Shown one piece after another: positions 29,684 to 41,450 of a stretch of 64,000 nt of DNA. The position numbers were made by a program, and so were the translations under genes. Each line of letters opens with the position of its first letter. Within the stretch, counting starts at the first letter, position 1. The notes beneath the pieces are model-generated. The model was not told the DNA's origin and did not search any database. It saw only the letters and a program-made list of their open reading frames with translations. Source of the DNA: Pseudomonas sp. SCB32 (GTDB lineage: Bacteria; Pseudomonadota; Gammaproteobacteria; Pseudomonadales; Pseudomonadaceae); assembly GCF_009189165.1 (NCBI RefSeq), contig NZ_CP045118.1, positions 5,642,001-5,706,000 of the forward strand, given 5' to 3'.

Positions 29684-29708
29684 AAGAGCCCCGCAATGCG
29701 GGGCTCTT
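29684..29708 (-). terminator. Hairpin after fda
   Basis: AAGAGCCCCGC (29684-29694) and GCGGGGCTCTT (29698-29708), 11 perfect pairs, 16 bp beyond the fda stop. Only a short U tract follows on the minus strand. Confidence 0.65.
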
Positions 29709-29724
29709 GGCAAACGAAGCGGGA

Positions 29725-30789
29725 TCAGTTGACCTTCGCTTCCAGCTCACCTTTGGCGTAGCGCTGGAACATGCCTTCCAGGGAGATCGGCTTGATCTTG
29801 GAGGCGTGGCCGGCGGTGCCGAAGGCTTCGTAGCGGGCGATGCAGACATCGCGCATGGCTTCGACGGTCTTCGCGAAGTATTTGCGCGGGTCGAACTCGC
29901 TCGGGTTCTTCGCCAGGAAGCGACGGATGGCGCCAGTGGAGGCCAGACGCAGGTCGGTGTCGATGTTCACCTTGCGCACGCCGTACTTGATGCCTTCGAC
30001 GATTTCCTCGACCGGAACACCGTAGGTTTCCGGAATTTCGCCGCCGAATTCGTTGATGATCGCCAGCCAGTCCTGCGGGACGGATGACGAACCGTGCATC
30101 ACCAGGTGGGTGCCCGGAATGCGCGCATGGATCGCCTTGATGCGGTCGATGGCGAGGATGTCACCGGTCGGCGGCTTGGTGAACTTGTAGGCGCCGTGGC
30201 TAGTGCCGATGGCAATCGCCAGGGCGTCGACCTGGGTCTTCTTCACGAAGTCGGCGGCTTCTTCCGGATCGGTCAGCAGCTGGCTGTGGTCCAGCACGCC
30301 TTCCGCGCCAACGCCGTCTTCCTCGCCGGCCATGCCGGTTTCCAGGGAGCCCAGGCAGCCCAGCTCACCTTCCACGGACACGCCGCAGGCGTGGGCGAAG
30401 GCAACGGTCTGCTGGGTCACGCGGACGTTGTACTCGTAGTCGGCCGGGGTCTTGCCGTCTTCCTTCAGCGAGCCGTCCATCATCACCGAACTGAAGCCCA
30501 GCTGGATGGAGCGCTGACAGACGTCAGGGCTGGTGCCGTGGTCCTGGTGCATGCACACCGGGATGTGCGGGAATTCTTCGATGGCCGCGAGGATCAGGTG
30601 ACGCAGGAAGGGCGCACCGGCGTATTTGCGAGCGCCGGCGGAGGCCTGCACGATCACCGGGGAGTCGGTCTTGTCGGCCGCTTCCATGATGGCGCGCATC
30701 TGCTCGAGGTTGTTGACGTTGAAGGCCGGAACGCCGTAGCCGAACTCGGCGGCGTGATCCAGCATTTGGCGCATGCTGATGAGTGCCAT
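29725..30789 (-). CDS. fda: Fructose-1,6-bisphosphate aldolase, class II
   Basis: 354 residues. It is a zinc-dependent aldolase that interconverts fructose-1,6-bisphosphate with glyceraldehyde-3-phosphate and dihydroxyacetone phosphate. The conserved [14 protein letters not shown] carries a zinc-ligand His and the catalytic Asp. [17 protein letters not shown] and the phosphate-binding [11 protein letters not shown] and VNIDTDLR are intact. In pseudomonads this enzyme serves mainly gluconeogenesis. It lies downstream of pgk-epd-tkt on the same strand, but a terminator (30831-30853) stands between the preceding lipoprotein gene and fda. Confidence 0.96.
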   Translation of the reverse strand: MALISMRQMLDHAAEFGYGVPAFNVNNLEQMRAIMEAADKTDSPVIVQASAGARKYAGAPFLRHLILAAIEEFPHIPVCMHQDHGTSPDVCQRSIQLGFSSVMMDGSLKEDGKTPADYEYNVRVTQQTVAFAHACGVSVEGELGCLGSLETGMAGEEDGVGAEGVLDHSQLLTDPEEAADFVKKTQVDALAIAIGTSHGAYKFTKPPTGDILAIDRIKAIHARIPGTHLVMHGSSSVPQDWLAIINEFGGEIPETYGVPVEEIVEGIKYGVRKVNIDTDLRLASTGAIRRFLAKNPSEFDPRKYFAKTVEAMRDVCIARYEAFGTAGHASKIKPISLEGMFQRYAKGELEAKVN

Positions 30790-30830
30790 GGTTTTCGCTT
30801 CTCCCAGAAGTCGGGCTCGTTCAGTTATTC

Positions 30831-30853
30831 AAAAGCCTGCCCCAGGGGCAGGC
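30831..30853 (-). terminator. Terminator upstream of fda, after the MliC-like gene
   Basis: GCCTGCCCC (30835-30843) and GGGGCAGGC (30845-30853) with TTTTG following on the minus strand. The nearly loop-less stem lies 41 bp after the lipoprotein stop and 41 bp before the fda start. Confidence 0.6.
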
Positions 30854-30894
30854 GGTGTTCAAGTGCCCTGGCCGTGGCCAAGACAGTCGGCGCG

Positions 30895-31230
30895 TCAGCG
30901 CGCCTTGCAACCTCGGCCGATGAGATCGTTGCTCTCGACCCAGTAGATCAGTCCCTGCTCGCCGGTAATGCTGAATCCGACCAGTCCGTCACTATAGAAA
31001 GCGCCGGCTCCGCCGGGTTCCTCCTCCAGGTGATGAACCACGTCATCCTCGCCCAGACGCAGGTCGACCACCGACTTGCTCACGTCCACGTAACGCCAGA
31101 TGACTTCGGCCTGGCTGTCGCAGGTCCAGCGATTCCAGCCGTCCTCTTTGCCACCGGCACCGCCGGACGAATGGCTAGAGCATCCCGCAACCAGCGACAG
31201 CGCGAAGGCCGGGACAACATAACGCAGCAT
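30895..31230 (-). CDS. Small lipoprotein with MliC-like C-terminal half
   Basis: 111 residues from the ATG at 31230. The signal peptide ends at the lipobox VAGC (Cys17), followed by a Ser/Gly linker. The remaining 85 residues contain WTCDSQAEVIWRYVD and a C-terminal cysteine (GRGCKAR), reminiscent of the MliC/PliC lysozyme-inhibitor fold (WxC plus a C-terminal Cys). This relation is a by-eye suggestion. It is located between pgk and fda, an order that I recall from other pseudomonads, although no metabolic link is evident. Confidence 0.65.
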   Translation of the reverse strand: MLRYVVPAFALSLVAGCSSHSSGGAGGKEDGWNRWTCDSQAEVIWRYVDVSKSVVDLRLGEDDVVHHLEEEPGGAGAFYSDGLVGFSITGEQGLIYWVESNDLIGRGCKAR

Positions 31231-31391
31231 CGGGCGACTCTCCCTTGAGGCGGCATACCCGCCGAGTATCCAATGCACCAGCTTGCCCGCCCCACCGCAG
31301 GAACGCCAGCGCCGCCCAGGATCAGACAAGGGCGGCGCTGTACGGATGGGAGCGCATCGACTGTTCGCCGCCGCTCTCGTCGGCGAACGTC

Positions 31392-32555
31392 TTATGCCTT
31401 GGCGCGCTGCTCCAGCACTTCGACGGCCGGCAGGACCTTGCCCTCGACGAACTCGAGGAAGGCACCACCACCGGTAGAAATGTAGGAGATCTGCTCACCG
31501 ATGCCGTACTTGTCGATGGCAGCCAGGGTGTCGCCACCGCCGGCAATGCTGAAGGCGGAGCCTTCGGCGATGGCCTTGGCCAGGGTCTTGGTGCCTTCGC
31601 CGAACTGGTCGAACTCGAATACGCCCACCGGACCGTTCCACAGGATGGTCTTGGAGGTCTTCAGCAGCTCGGCGAACTGGGCGGCGGTCTTCGGACCGAT
31701 GTCCAGGATCATGTCGTCGTCGGCCACGTCAGCGATGTCCTTGACGGTCGCAACGGCGCTCTCGGCGAACTCCTTGGCAACCACCACGTCGACCGGCAGC
31801 GGCACGCTGACCTTGGCGGCGATGGCCTTGGCGGTGTCGACCAGATCAGCCTCGTACAGCGACTTGCCGACCTTGTGACCGGCCGCGGCGAGGAAGGTGT
31901 TGGCGATGCCGCCACCGACGATCAGCTGGTCGCAGATCAGCGCCAGGCTGTTCAGCACATCGAGCTTGGTGGAGACCTTGGAACCGGCAACGATGGCTGC
32001 CATCGGGCGTGCCGGGTTGCCCAGGGCCTTGCCCAGGGCTTCCAGTTCGGCGGCCAGCAGCGGGCCGGCCGCGGCGACCTTGGCGAACTTGGCCACGCCA
32101 TGGGTCGAACCCTCGGCGCGGTGGGCGGTGCCGAAGGCGTCCATGACGAACACGTCGCACAGGGCGGCGTATTGCCGGGCCAGCTCGTCGGCGTTCTTCT
32201 TCTCGCCCTTGTTGAAGCGCACGTTCTCGAACAGCACGACTTCACCCGGCTTCACTTCGACGCCGCCCAGGTAGTCCTTGACCAGCGGCACGGCGCGGCC
32301 CAGGGCCTTGGACAGGTAGTCGGCGACCGGCTGCAGGCTGTTCTCTTCGGAGTATTCGCCCTCGGTCGGGCGCCCCAGGTGCGAGCAGACCATCACCGCC
32401 GCGCCTTTTTCCAGGGCCAGCTTGATGGTCGGCAGCGAGGCCAGGATGCGCGCGTCGCTCTTGACCACACCGTCCTTCACCGGAACGTTGAGGTCTTCGC
32501 GGATCAGTACGCGCTTACCTTGGAGGTCGAGGTCGGTCATCTTCAACACGGTCAT
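31392..32555 (-). CDS. pgk: Phosphoglycerate kinase
   Basis: 387 residues. It transfers phosphate between 1,3-bisphosphoglycerate and ADP. The N-terminal [12 protein letters not shown], the SHLGRPTEG loop, the hinge and nucleotide-binding [11 protein letters not shown] and the C-terminal GGGDTLAA are all present. The gene follows epd by 28 bp, so they are likely co-transcribed. Confidence 0.97.
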   Translation of the reverse strand: MTVLKMTDLDLQGKRVLIREDLNVPVKDGVVKSDARILASLPTIKLALEKGAAVMVCSHLGRPTEGEYSEENSLQPVADYLSKALGRAVPLVKDYLGGVEVKPGEVVLFENVRFNKGEKKNADELARQYAALCDVFVMDAFGTAHRAEGSTHGVAKFAKVAAAGPLLAAELEALGKALGNPARPMAAIVAGSKVSTKLDVLNSLALICDQLIVGGGIANTFLAAAGHKVGKSLYEADLVDTAKAIAAKVSVPLPVDVVVAKEFAESAVATVKDIADVADDDMILDIGPKTAAQFAELLKTSKTILWNGPVGVFEFDQFGEGTKTLAKAIAEGSAFSIAGGGDTLAAIDKYGIGEQISYISTGGGAFLEFVEGKVLPAVEVLEQRAKA

Positions 32556-32583
32556 GACAGTCAGTCCTGTTGGGGCTGTTTGA

Positions 32584-33630
32584 TTAACGTTCGGTAGCGG
32601 CGACCCGCAGGTAGTGGCCTGCGGTGTCGAGCATGCGGTTGGCGAACCCCCACTCGTTATCGAACCAGGCCAGCACGTTCACCAGGCGGGGGCCGGAAAC
32701 GCGGGTCTGGCTGCCATCGACGATGGCCGAGTGCGGGTCATGATTGAAATCGCAGCTGGCGTGGGGCAGCTCGGTGTACGCCAGCAGGCCCTTCAGGGGG
32801 CCTTCGGTGGCGGCCTGGCGCAGCACGCGGTTGATCTCCTGCGCAGTGGTGTCGCGCGAGACCTGCAGCGTGATGTCCAGCGCCGAGACGTTTACCGTCG
32901 GCACCCGAATGGCTTTGGCCTGGATTCGCCCGGCGAGTTCCGGTAGCAGGCGTTCGATACCGCGCGCCAGACCAGTGGACACCGGAATCACCGACTGGAA
33001 GGCCGAGCGCGTGCGGCGCAGGTCTTCGTGGTGATAGGCGTCGATAACCGGCTGGTCGTTCATCGCCGAGTGGATGGTAGTGATCGACACGTACTCGATG
33101 CCCAGCGCCTCGTTCAGCAGCTTGAGCAGCGGCACGCTGCAGTTGGTGGTGCACGACGCGTTGGACACCAGCTTCTCGGCGCCGGTCAGGCCCTGCTGAT
33201 TGATGCCAAAGACCACCGTGGCGTCGATATCCGTCTCGCTGGCCATGGGCTGCGAGAACAGCACGCGCGGCGCACCAGCGGCCAGGAATCGCTCGCCATC
33301 GGCACGGGTGTGGTAGACGCCGGAGCACTCCAGCACCAGGTCGACGTCCAGCGCGCGCCAGTCGATGGCCTCGGGTGTCGCCTCGCGGAACACCTTCACG
33401 CACTCGCCGCCAACATGCAGACAGCCGTCATCCACGCTCACCTCGCCGGGGAAGCGGCCGTGGGTGGAGTCGAAGCGGGTCAGGTATTCCAGGCTGGCGA
33501 GGTCCGCCAGATCGTTCAACGCGACGATGGAGAAATCAGCCTTCGCGCCGCGCTCGTGCAGGGCACGGAACACGCAGCGGCCGATTCGGCCATAACCATT
33601 GAGGGCAACTCGGTAAGGGCGCTTGGACAT
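32584..33630 (-). CDS. epd: D-erythrose-4-phosphate dehydrogenase
   Basis: 348 residues of the GAPDH superfamily. The NAD motif [16 protein letters not shown] and catalytic Cys160 in SNASCTTNC are present. The sequence is of the Epd type (for example [20 protein letters not shown]), and the position between tkt and pgk supports this. It makes 4-phosphoerythronate for pyridoxal-phosphate synthesis. GAPDH activity cannot be excluded from sequence alone. Confidence 0.92.
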   Translation of the reverse strand: MSKRPYRVALNGYGRIGRCVFRALHERGAKADFSIVALNDLADLASLEYLTRFDSTHGRFPGEVSVDDGCLHVGGECVKVFREATPEAIDWRALDVDLVLECSGVYHTRADGERFLAAGAPRVLFSQPMASETDIDATVVFGINQQGLTGAEKLVSNASCTTNCSVPLLKLLNEALGIEYVSITTIHSAMNDQPVIDAYHHEDLRRTRSAFQSVIPVSTGLARGIERLLPELAGRIQAKAIRVPTVNVSALDITLQVSRDTTAQEINRVLRQAATEGPLKGLLAYTELPHASCDFNHDPHSAIVDGSQTRVSGPRLVNVLAWFDNEWGFANRMLDTAGHYLRVAATER

Positions 33631-33651
33631 TGTTATCCCTTGGTGATCTTC

Positions 33652-33710
33652 GTAGGAGCGAGCTTGCTCGCGAAGGAGTTTGCCCGGTTCGCGAGCAAGC
33701 TCGCTCCTAC
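33652..33710. repeat. REP doublet between epd and tkt
   Basis: GTAGGAGCGAGCTTGCTCGC-GAA (33652-33674) and its exact reverse complement (33688-33710) are separated by 13 nt. It lies inside a same-strand gene cluster, where it could affect mRNA stability between tkt and epd. Confidence 0.85.
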
Positions 33711-33720
33711 GAGAGCCGGA

Positions 33721-35718
33721 TCAGGCGTCGAGCAGCTCGGCGGCCACTTCCAGCAGGTTCTCGACGGTGAAGCCGAAATGCTCGAAGAGGGCGGCGGCCG
33801 GTGCCGATTCGCCGAAGGTGGTCATGCCGATCACGCGGCCTTCCAGGCCCACGTACTTGTACCAATAGTCGGCATGGGCAGCTTCGATGGCGATGCGCGC
33901 TCCGACCTGCACCGGTAGCACGGCCTGCTTGTAGCCGGCGTCCTGCTGGTCGAACACGCTGGTGGATGGCATGGAAACCACGCGCACCTTGCGGCCTTCG
34001 GCGCTGAGCTTGTCGAACGCTTGCACGGCCAGGCCGACTTCGGAGCCGGTGGCGATGAGGATCAGTTCCGGCTCGCCGTCGCAGTCCTTGAGCACGTAGC
34101 CACCGCGAGCCACGTCGGCCAGCTGGGCGGCGTCACGGGCCTGGTGCGGCAGGTTCTGGCGGGAGAACACCAGCGCGGACGGGCCGTCGGCGCGTTCGAT
34201 GGAGTGCTTCCAGGCCACCGCGGATTCCACGGCATCGGCCGGGCGCCAGGTGTCCAGGTTCGGGGTCATGCGCAGGCTGGCCAGCTGCTCGATCGGCTGG
34301 TGGGTCGGGCCGTCTTCGCCCAGACCGATGGAGTCGTGGGTGAACACGTACAGCACGCGTTGCTTCATCAGGGCGGACATGCGTACCGCGTTGCGGGCGT
34401 ATTCCATGAAGATCAGGAAGGTCGCGCCGTAGGGGATGAAGCCGCCATGCAGGGCCACGCCGTTCATGATGGCGCTCATGCCGAACTCGCGCACGCCATA
34501 GAACATGTAGTTGCCGCCGGCATCTTCGGCGCTCACGCCCTTGCAGCCCTTCCACAGGGTCAGGTTGGAGCCGGCCAGGTCAGCCGAGCCGCCGAGGAAT
34601 TCCGGCAGCAGCGGGCCGAAGGCATTCAGCGCGTTCTGGCTGGCCTTGCGGCTGGCGATGGTTTCGCCCTTGCCAGCGACTTCGGCGACATAGGCGGCGG
34701 CCTTCTCGGCGAAGTCGGCCGGCAGCTCACCGGCAACGCGACGCAGGAATTCCGCAGCCAGTTCCGGGTGCGCGGCCTGGTAGGCGGCGAAGCGCTGGTT
34801 CCACTCGTTCTCGTGGCTGGCGCCGGCTTCCTTGGCGCTCCACTCGGCGTAGATTTCGGCCGGGACTTCGAACGGGCCGTGGTTCCAGCCCAGCGCGGCG
34901 CGGGTGGCGGCGATTTCGTCGTTGCCCAGCGGAGCGCCGTGGCACTCTTCCTTGCCCTGCTTGTTCGGCGAGCCGAAACCGATCACGGTCTTGCAGCAGA
35001 TCAGGGTCGGCACATCGCTCTTGCGGGCGGTGTCGATGGCGGTCTTGATCTCGTCGGCGTCATGGCCGTCGACGTTGCGGATCACCTGCCAGCCGTAGGC
35101 TTCGAAGCGCTTCGGGGTGTCGTCGGTGAACCAGCCCTCGACTTCGCCGTCGATGGAGATGCCGTTGTCGTCGTAGAAGGCGATCAGCTTGTTCAGGCGC
35201 AGGGTACCGGCCAGCGAAGCCACCTCGTGGGAGATGCCTTCCATCATGCAGCCGTCGCCCAGGAAGGCGTAGGTGAAGTGGTCGACGATGGCGTGGCCGT
35301 CGCGGTTGAACTGCGCGCCCAGCACCTTCTCGGCCAGCGCCATGCCCACGGCATTGGCGATGCCCTGGCCCAGCGGGCCGGTGGTGGTCTCGATGCCGGC
35401 GGTGTAGCCGTACTCCGGGTGGCCCGGGGTGCGCGAGCCCATCTGGCGGAAGCTCTTCAAGTCATCGACGGTGACGTCGTAGCCGGTCAGGTGCAGCAGC
35501 GAGTAGATCAGCATCGAGCCGTGGCCGTTGGACAGCACGAAGCGGTCGCGGTCGGCCCACTGCGGGTTGCTCGGGTTGTGCTTGAGGTAGTCGCGCCAGA
35601 GGACTTCGGCGATATCCGCCATACCCATGGGGGCACCGGGGTGGCCGCTGTTGGCTTTCTGGACGGCGTCCATGCTCAGTGCGCGGATGGCATTGGCTCG
35701 CTCACGACGGCTGGGCAT
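33721..35718 (-). CDS. tkt: Transketolase
   Basis: 665 residues. It is a thiamine-diphosphate enzyme of the pentose phosphate pathway. The TPP motif [24 protein letters not shown] segment, the N-terminal [12 protein letters not shown] and the pyrimidine-domain [14 protein letters not shown] and [15 protein letters not shown] are present. The ATG at 35718 has GCAGGAGATTCAGCG before it; the open frame continues upstream without homology. It is first of the tkt-epd-pgk cluster and divergent from the ArsR/methyltransferase gene. Confidence 0.96.
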   Translation of the reverse strand: MPSRRERANAIRALSMDAVQKANSGHPGAPMGMADIAEVLWRDYLKHNPSNPQWADRDRFVLSNGHGSMLIYSLLHLTGYDVTVDDLKSFRQMGSRTPGHPEYGYTAGIETTTGPLGQGIANAVGMALAEKVLGAQFNRDGHAIVDHFTYAFLGDGCMMEGISHEVASLAGTLRLNKLIAFYDDNGISIDGEVEGWFTDDTPKRFEAYGWQVIRNVDGHDADEIKTAIDTARKSDVPTLICCKTVIGFGSPNKQGKEECHGAPLGNDEIAATRAALGWNHGPFEVPAEIYAEWSAKEAGASHENEWNQRFAAYQAAHPELAAEFLRRVAGELPADFAEKAAAYVAEVAGKGETIASRKASQNALNAFGPLLPEFLGGSADLAGSNLTLWKGCKGVSAEDAGGNYMFYGVREFGMSAIMNGVALHGGFIPYGATFLIFMEYARNAVRMSALMKQRVLYVFTHDSIGLGEDGPTHQPIEQLASLRMTPNLDTWRPADAVESAVAWKHSIERADGPSALVFSRQNLPHQARDAAQLADVARGGYVLKDCDGEPELILIATGSEVGLAVQAFDKLSAEGRKVRVVSMPSTSVFDQQDAGYKQAVLPVQVGARIAIEAAHADYWYKYVGLEGRVIGMTTFGESAPAAALFEHFGFTVENLLEVAAELLDA

Positions 35719-35879
35719 CGCTGAATCTCCTGCGGGGGCTGCTTCGAAAGATCGAAGGGATGAAAAAGGCCAGCATTTTCGCCCAGCCAGGCCCCGCGGG
35801 GCAATGACAGATCGGCAGAAGCCTGATGCAGGGCACCCGGCCGGGTCGCCCAACTGATCAAAAACCGTCCATCCGGCAA

Positions 35880-35897
35880 TATCAAAACTTTTTGATA
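35880..35897. promoter_or_regulatory. Palindromic operator candidate TATCAAAA-CT-TTTTGATA
   Basis: Perfect 8-bp arms around a 2-bp centre, in the tkt / regulator intergenic region. It sits just upstream of the -35 of the regulator promoter. The AT-rich symmetric form is typical of ArsR-family sites, so it is a likely target of the adjacent regulator (autoregulation and metK control). Confidence 0.6.
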
Positions 35898-35903
35898 CAG
35901 CTA

Positions 35904-35932
35904 TTGCCCACACTTTGACCCACGACTAGACT
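35904..35932 (+). promoter_or_regulatory. Candidate promoter of the regulator-metK transcript
   Basis: TTGCCC (35904-35909), 17-nt spacer and TAGACT (35927-35932). The predicted start (about 35939-35942) coincides with the ATG at 35942, and no ribosome site precedes that ATG, which implies a leaderless or nearly leaderless mRNA. Confidence 0.45.
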
Positions 35933-35941
35933 TCGCAACCC

Positions 35942-36943
35942 ATGAGCCTGCGCCTGCCCGAAATCCGCCACGACGACTGCGACCAGCTGGCTGCCCTGTG
36001 CAAGGCCGGCGGCGATCCGCTGCGGCTGAACGTCCTTCGGGTGCTGGCCAACGATTCGTTCGGCGTGCTGGAACTGGCGCATATCTTCGGCGTTCGCCAA
36101 TCAGGCATGAGCCACCATCTTAAGGTGCTGGCCCAGGCCGGCCTGGTAGCCACCCGCCGCGAAGGCAATGCGATCTTCTATCGCCGCGCCCTGCCCCAGG
36201 GCGAAAGCCTGGGGGGAACGCTGCACGGTGCACTGCTCGAAGAAGTGGACGAACTGCCACTGCCGGACGACGTCAGCGCCCGTATCGATGGCGTGCACGC
36301 TCAGCGTGCCACTGTCAGCCGTGACTACTTCGCCCGCAGCGCGGAGAAGTTCCAGGCGACCCAGGACCTGATCGCAGGACTGCCGCAATACCGCGAAAGC
36401 GTGCTGGCGCTGCTCGATGCCCTGAGCTTCACCCCTGGCGCCACGGCGCTGGAAGTCGGTCCCGGCGACGGCGGATTCCTCCCCGAACTGGCCCGGCGTT
36501 TCGATCAGGTCACGGCGCTGGACAACAGCGAGACTATGCTCGAGATGGCGCGGCAACGCTGCGCCAGCGAAGGCTTGAACAATGTCCGGCTGCGGCTGGG
36601 CGACGCCCTGCAGGATGTCGACGACGCGGCAGACTGCGTGGTGCTGAACATGGTGCTGCATCACTTCGCCGCACCGGCCGAGGCCGTGAAACAGCTGGCC
36701 CACCTGGTCAAACCCGGTGGCAGCCTGCTGGTGACCGAACTCTGCAGCCATGACCAGAGCTGGGCCCGCGAGGCCTGTGGTGATCTCTGGCTGGGGTTCG
36801 AACAGGAAGACCTGGCCCGTTGGGCCGACGCCGCCGGACTCGCGTCCGGCGAAAGTGTGTACATCGGTTTACGTAATGGCTTTCAGATCCAGGTGCGGCA
36901 CTTCGCCAAGCCGGATTCGCGAAGCGTCCTCACCCACCGGTAA
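35942..36943 (+). CDS. ArsR-family regulator fused to a SAM-dependent methyltransferase domain (SahR-like)
   Basis: 333 residues. Residues 15-90 form an ArsR-type winged helix-turn-helix (DPLRLNVLRVLANDSFGVLE; reading helix VRQSGMSHHLKVL). Residues 140-315 form a class I methyltransferase fold (motif I LEVGPGDGGFLPE 170-182; LDNSETMLEMARQR; VLNMVLHHFAAP; LVKPGGSLLVTEL). The fusion resembles SahR-type regulators of the methionine/SAM cycle, in which the methyltransferase-like domain is thought to sense SAH or SAM. The metK start follows by 17 bp, so the two genes are probably one transcript and the protein likely controls metK. No ribosome site is visible before the ATG. Confidence 0.85.
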   Translation: MSLRLPEIRHDDCDQLAALCKAGGDPLRLNVLRVLANDSFGVLELAHIFGVRQSGMSHHLKVLAQAGLVATRREGNAIFYRRALPQGESLGGTLHGALLEEVDELPLPDDVSARIDGVHAQRATVSRDYFARSAEKFQATQDLIAGLPQYRESVLALLDALSFTPGATALEVGPGDGGFLPELARRFDQVTALDNSETMLEMARQRCASEGLNNVRLRLGDALQDVDDAADCVVLNMVLHHFAAPAEAVKQLAHLVKPGGSLLVTELCSHDQSWAREACGDLWLGFEQEDLARWADAAGLASGESVYIGLRNGFQIQVRHFAKPDSRSVLTHR

Positions 36944-36960
36944 ATGATAGGAACCGTTAG

Positions 36961-38151
36961 ATGAGCGAATACTCTGTTTTCACCTCCGAATCCGTCTCCG
37001 AAGGCCATCCGGACAAGATCGCGGACCAGATTTCCGATGCGGTGCTCGACGCCATCATCGCCAAGGACAAGTACGCCCGCGTGGCCTGCGAAACCCTGGT
37101 GAAGACCGGTGTGGCCATCATCGCCGGTGAAGTCACCACCTCCGCCTGGGTCGACCTGGAAGAGCTGGTGCGCAAGGTCATCATCGACATCGGCTACAAC
37201 AGCTCCGACGTCGGCTTCGACGGCGCCACCTGCGGCGTGCTGAACATCATCGGCAAGCAGTCGGTGGACATCAACCAGGGTGTCGACCGCGCCAAGCCGG
37301 AAGACCAGGGCGCTGGCGACCAGGGCCTGATGTTCGGCTACGCCAGCAACGAAACCGACGTGCTGATGCCCGCGCCGATCTGCTTCTCCCACCGTCTGGT
37401 GGAGCGCCAGGCCGAGGCCCGCAAGTCCGGCCTGCTGCCGTGGCTGCGCCCGGACGCCAAGTCCCAGGTCACCTGCCGCTACGAAGGTGGCAAAGTCGTC
37501 GGCATCGACGCCATCGTGCTGTCCACCCAGCACAACCCTGAGGTCAGCTACAAGGACCTGCGCGAAGGCGTGATGGAGCTGATCATCAAGCACGTGCTGC
37601 CGGCCGAGCTGCTGCACAAGGACACCCAGTTCCACATCAACCCGACCGGCAACTTCGTGATCGGCGGCCCGGTGGGCGACTGCGGCCTGACCGGCCGCAA
37701 GATCATCGTCGACTCCTACGGCGGCATGGCCCGTCACGGCGGCGGCGCCTTCTCCGGCAAGGACCCGTCCAAGGTCGACCGTTCCGCGGCCTATGCCGGC
37801 CGCTACGTGGCCAAGAACATCGTCGCCGCCGGCCTTGCCGAGCGTTGCGAGATCCAGGTGTCCTACGCCATCGGCGTGGCCCAGCCGACCTCCATCTCGA
37901 TCAACACCTTCGGCACCGGCAAGATCGGCGACGACAAGATCATCCAACTGGTCCGCGAGCACTTCGACCTGCGCCCGTACGCGATCACCAAGATGCTCGA
38001 CCTGCTGCACCCGATGTACCAGCCGACCGCGGCCTACGGCCACTTCGGTCGCAACCCGTTCGAAATGACCTACGGCGACGACACCTTCACCGCCTTCACC
38101 TGGGAGCGCACCGACAAGGCCGCCGCCCTGCGTGACGCTGCCGGCCTGTAA
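36961..38151 (+). CDS. metK: S-adenosylmethionine synthetase
   Basis: 396 residues. It makes SAM from methionine and ATP. The signatures [29 protein letters not shown] and the P-loop-like [19 protein letters not shown] are all intact. It follows the ArsR/methyltransferase regulator by 17 bp (AGGAACC ribosome site) and ends at a strong intrinsic terminator. Confidence 0.98.
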   Translation: MSEYSVFTSESVSEGHPDKIADQISDAVLDAIIAKDKYARVACETLVKTGVAIIAGEVTTSAWVDLEELVRKVIIDIGYNSSDVGFDGATCGVLNIIGKQSVDINQGVDRAKPEDQGAGDQGLMFGYASNETDVLMPAPICFSHRLVERQAEARKSGLLPWLRPDAKSQVTCRYEGGKVVGIDAIVLSTQHNPEVSYKDLREGVMELIIKHVLPAELLHKDTQFHINPTGNFVIGGPVGDCGLTGRKIIVDSYGGMARHGGGAFSGKDPSKVDRSAAYAGRYVAKNIVAAGLAERCEIQVSYAIGVAQPTSISINTFGTGKIGDDKIIQLVREHFDLRPYAITKMLDLLHPMYQPTAAYGHFGRNPFEMTYGDDTFTAFTWERTDKAAALRDAAGL

Positions 38152-38164
38152 GGTCCGTCCTCGG

Positions 38165-38191
38165 AAAAGCCCCGCCCCGGCGGGGCTTTTT
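38165..38191 (+). terminator. Terminator of metK
   Basis: AAAAGCCCCGCC (38165-38176) with GGCGGGGC (38179-38186) and T5. Confidence 0.85.
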
Positions 38192-38271
38192 CGTTTCCGG
38201 CGTCCGACATTCCACGCTGAATGATCCGCGCGCTCCTCGGCCTCGTCCGGCCTGGGCTGCTTCTAGGCTGA

Positions 38272-39966
<1,695 letters not shown>

Positions 39967-39971
39967 AGCCT

Positions 39972-41276
39972 TCAGCGCATCCGGAACGCCTCTTGGTGGA
40001 AACGCCGGCGCGGCATGCCCTGCCGGTACAGGTCGCGCCGCAACAGCTCGGCCAGCCCCTGCGGGCCGCAGAACCAGACGCTCGGCCAGCGCCCTTGCGG
40101 GCCGGGTTGCAGTTCGAGATCGCTCGCCTGCAGACGGCCTTCGCTCTCGCTGTAGTGGATGCGCAGGTCGATGCGCGGCAACGTCCGGCACAGCTCGCGC
40201 AGACGACCCGCATAGATCGCATCCGAGGGTGCGCGCACGCAATACAGCAGGGTCACTTCCGGGCAGTCCTCGGGCTTGCCCTGCAGGGACTCCAGCCAGG
40301 CGAGGAAGGGCGTGACGCCGATCCCGCCAGCAATCCACACCTGTCGCCCACTCTTGTCGCGGCGAAAATCGAAGCGGCCGTAGGGCCCTTCCACCTTCAC
40401 CGGATCACCGACCTTCAAGCCATCCTGCAGGCGTTGTGTGTAGTCCCCCAGCGCCTTGATGCTGAAGCGCACCTCGCCGTTGCCACGGTCACCGCTGGAG
40501 AGGGTGAAGGGATGCTGCCCTTCCAGGCGATCACAGGTCAGGAAAGCAAACTGCCCGGCGCGATGCTGCCAGCGCCCCTGCAGCTGGCAGGTCACCTCGA
40601 GCATGCGTTCGCCGGGGCGCTCCACCGCCACCACGACGCCCTCGTGGGTGCGCTTGCGGCCGATCCGCCCACCCAGCGACCAGAGTGCGCACAGGCTGCC
40701 CACAGCCGCGCAGAGCGCCACCAGCCAGCCGATCGGCTGCGCCCAGTAGCCCGCCGGCGCCAGCACGACGCCGTGGAAGGCCAGCAGCAGATAGACCACC
40801 GCCAGGGTTTTGTGCACGTAGCGCCACAGGTGGTAGGGGAAGCGCTGCCAGAGCGTGATCACCAGCATCCCCGCCAGCAGCCAGGCGGACCATTCGCCCA
40901 GGTCCTTGGCCGAGCCACGGAACACGTCGAGGAAGGTCTCTGCCCGTGGCCCCTTGGCCGGCTTGGCGATGAACTCGGCCAGCAGCGGCCCGCCCAGTTC
41001 CATCAGGTAGTGCAGCAGCGCCAGCACGATGGCGAGGATGCCCGCCCACTTGTGCGCCTGGTACATGCGGTCCAGTCCGTCCAGCGGCCGCTCCAACCAT
41101 GCCGGGCGCACCGCCAGGAGCATGATCAGCGACATCAGGGCGAAGGCCGCGACGCCGGTGAAGAGAATGGCCTGCTTGCGGATGACCCAGATGTCCAGGG
41201 TGGCCGGCGGGTCGAGGAACAGGGCCAGACCAAAAACCGCCGCGACGGCGGCCAGGATGATCCAGATGAGTTTCAT
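39972..41276 (-). CDS. Ferric-reductase-like transmembrane flavoprotein
   Basis: 434 residues. The N-terminal half has six predicted membrane helices of the ferric-reductase/NOX type, with conserved His residues in MYQAHKWAGILA and LWRYVHKTL that would ligate haem. The C-terminal half is a ferredoxin-NADP reductase module: the FAD site HPFTLSS, then GPYGRFDF, the NAD(P)H site IAGGIGVTPFLAWLESL and the C-terminal WFCGPQGL. It likely moves electrons from cytosolic NAD(P)H across the inner membrane; the acceptor is unknown. No iron-uptake gene is adjacent. Confidence 0.85.
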   Translation of the reverse strand: MKLIWIILAAVAAVFGLALFLDPPATLDIWVIRKQAILFTGVAAFALMSLIMLLAVRPAWLERPLDGLDRMYQAHKWAGILAIVLALLHYLMELGGPLLAEFIAKPAKGPRAETFLDVFRGSAKDLGEWSAWLLAGMLVITLWQRFPYHLWRYVHKTLAVVYLLLAFHGVVLAPAGYWAQPIGWLVALCAAVGSLCALWSLGGRIGRKRTHEGVVVAVERPGERMLEVTCQLQGRWQHRAGQFAFLTCDRLEGQHPFTLSSGDRGNGEVRFSIKALGDYTQRLQDGLKVGDPVKVEGPYGRFDFRRDKSGRQVWIAGGIGVTPFLAWLESLQGKPEDCPEVTLLYCVRAPSDAIYAGRLRELCRTLPRIDLRIHYSESEGRLQASDLELQPGPQGRWPSVWFCGPQGLAELLRRDLYRQGMPRRRFHQEAFRMR

Positions 41277-41450
41277 GGGGTCCTCCCAGACTACTTTTCC
41301 AAGCGAAAACTGAAGGATTCCTCTGAATCATCCCTTAATTTCGTACGGCAATTACTGCCTGACCGACCATGCCATGACACAGGTCAAGGGCTGGGCAATC
41401 CCGGCGCGCCGCGCGCAGAATGAACGCCCACCGATGCCCAGTGACCGACC

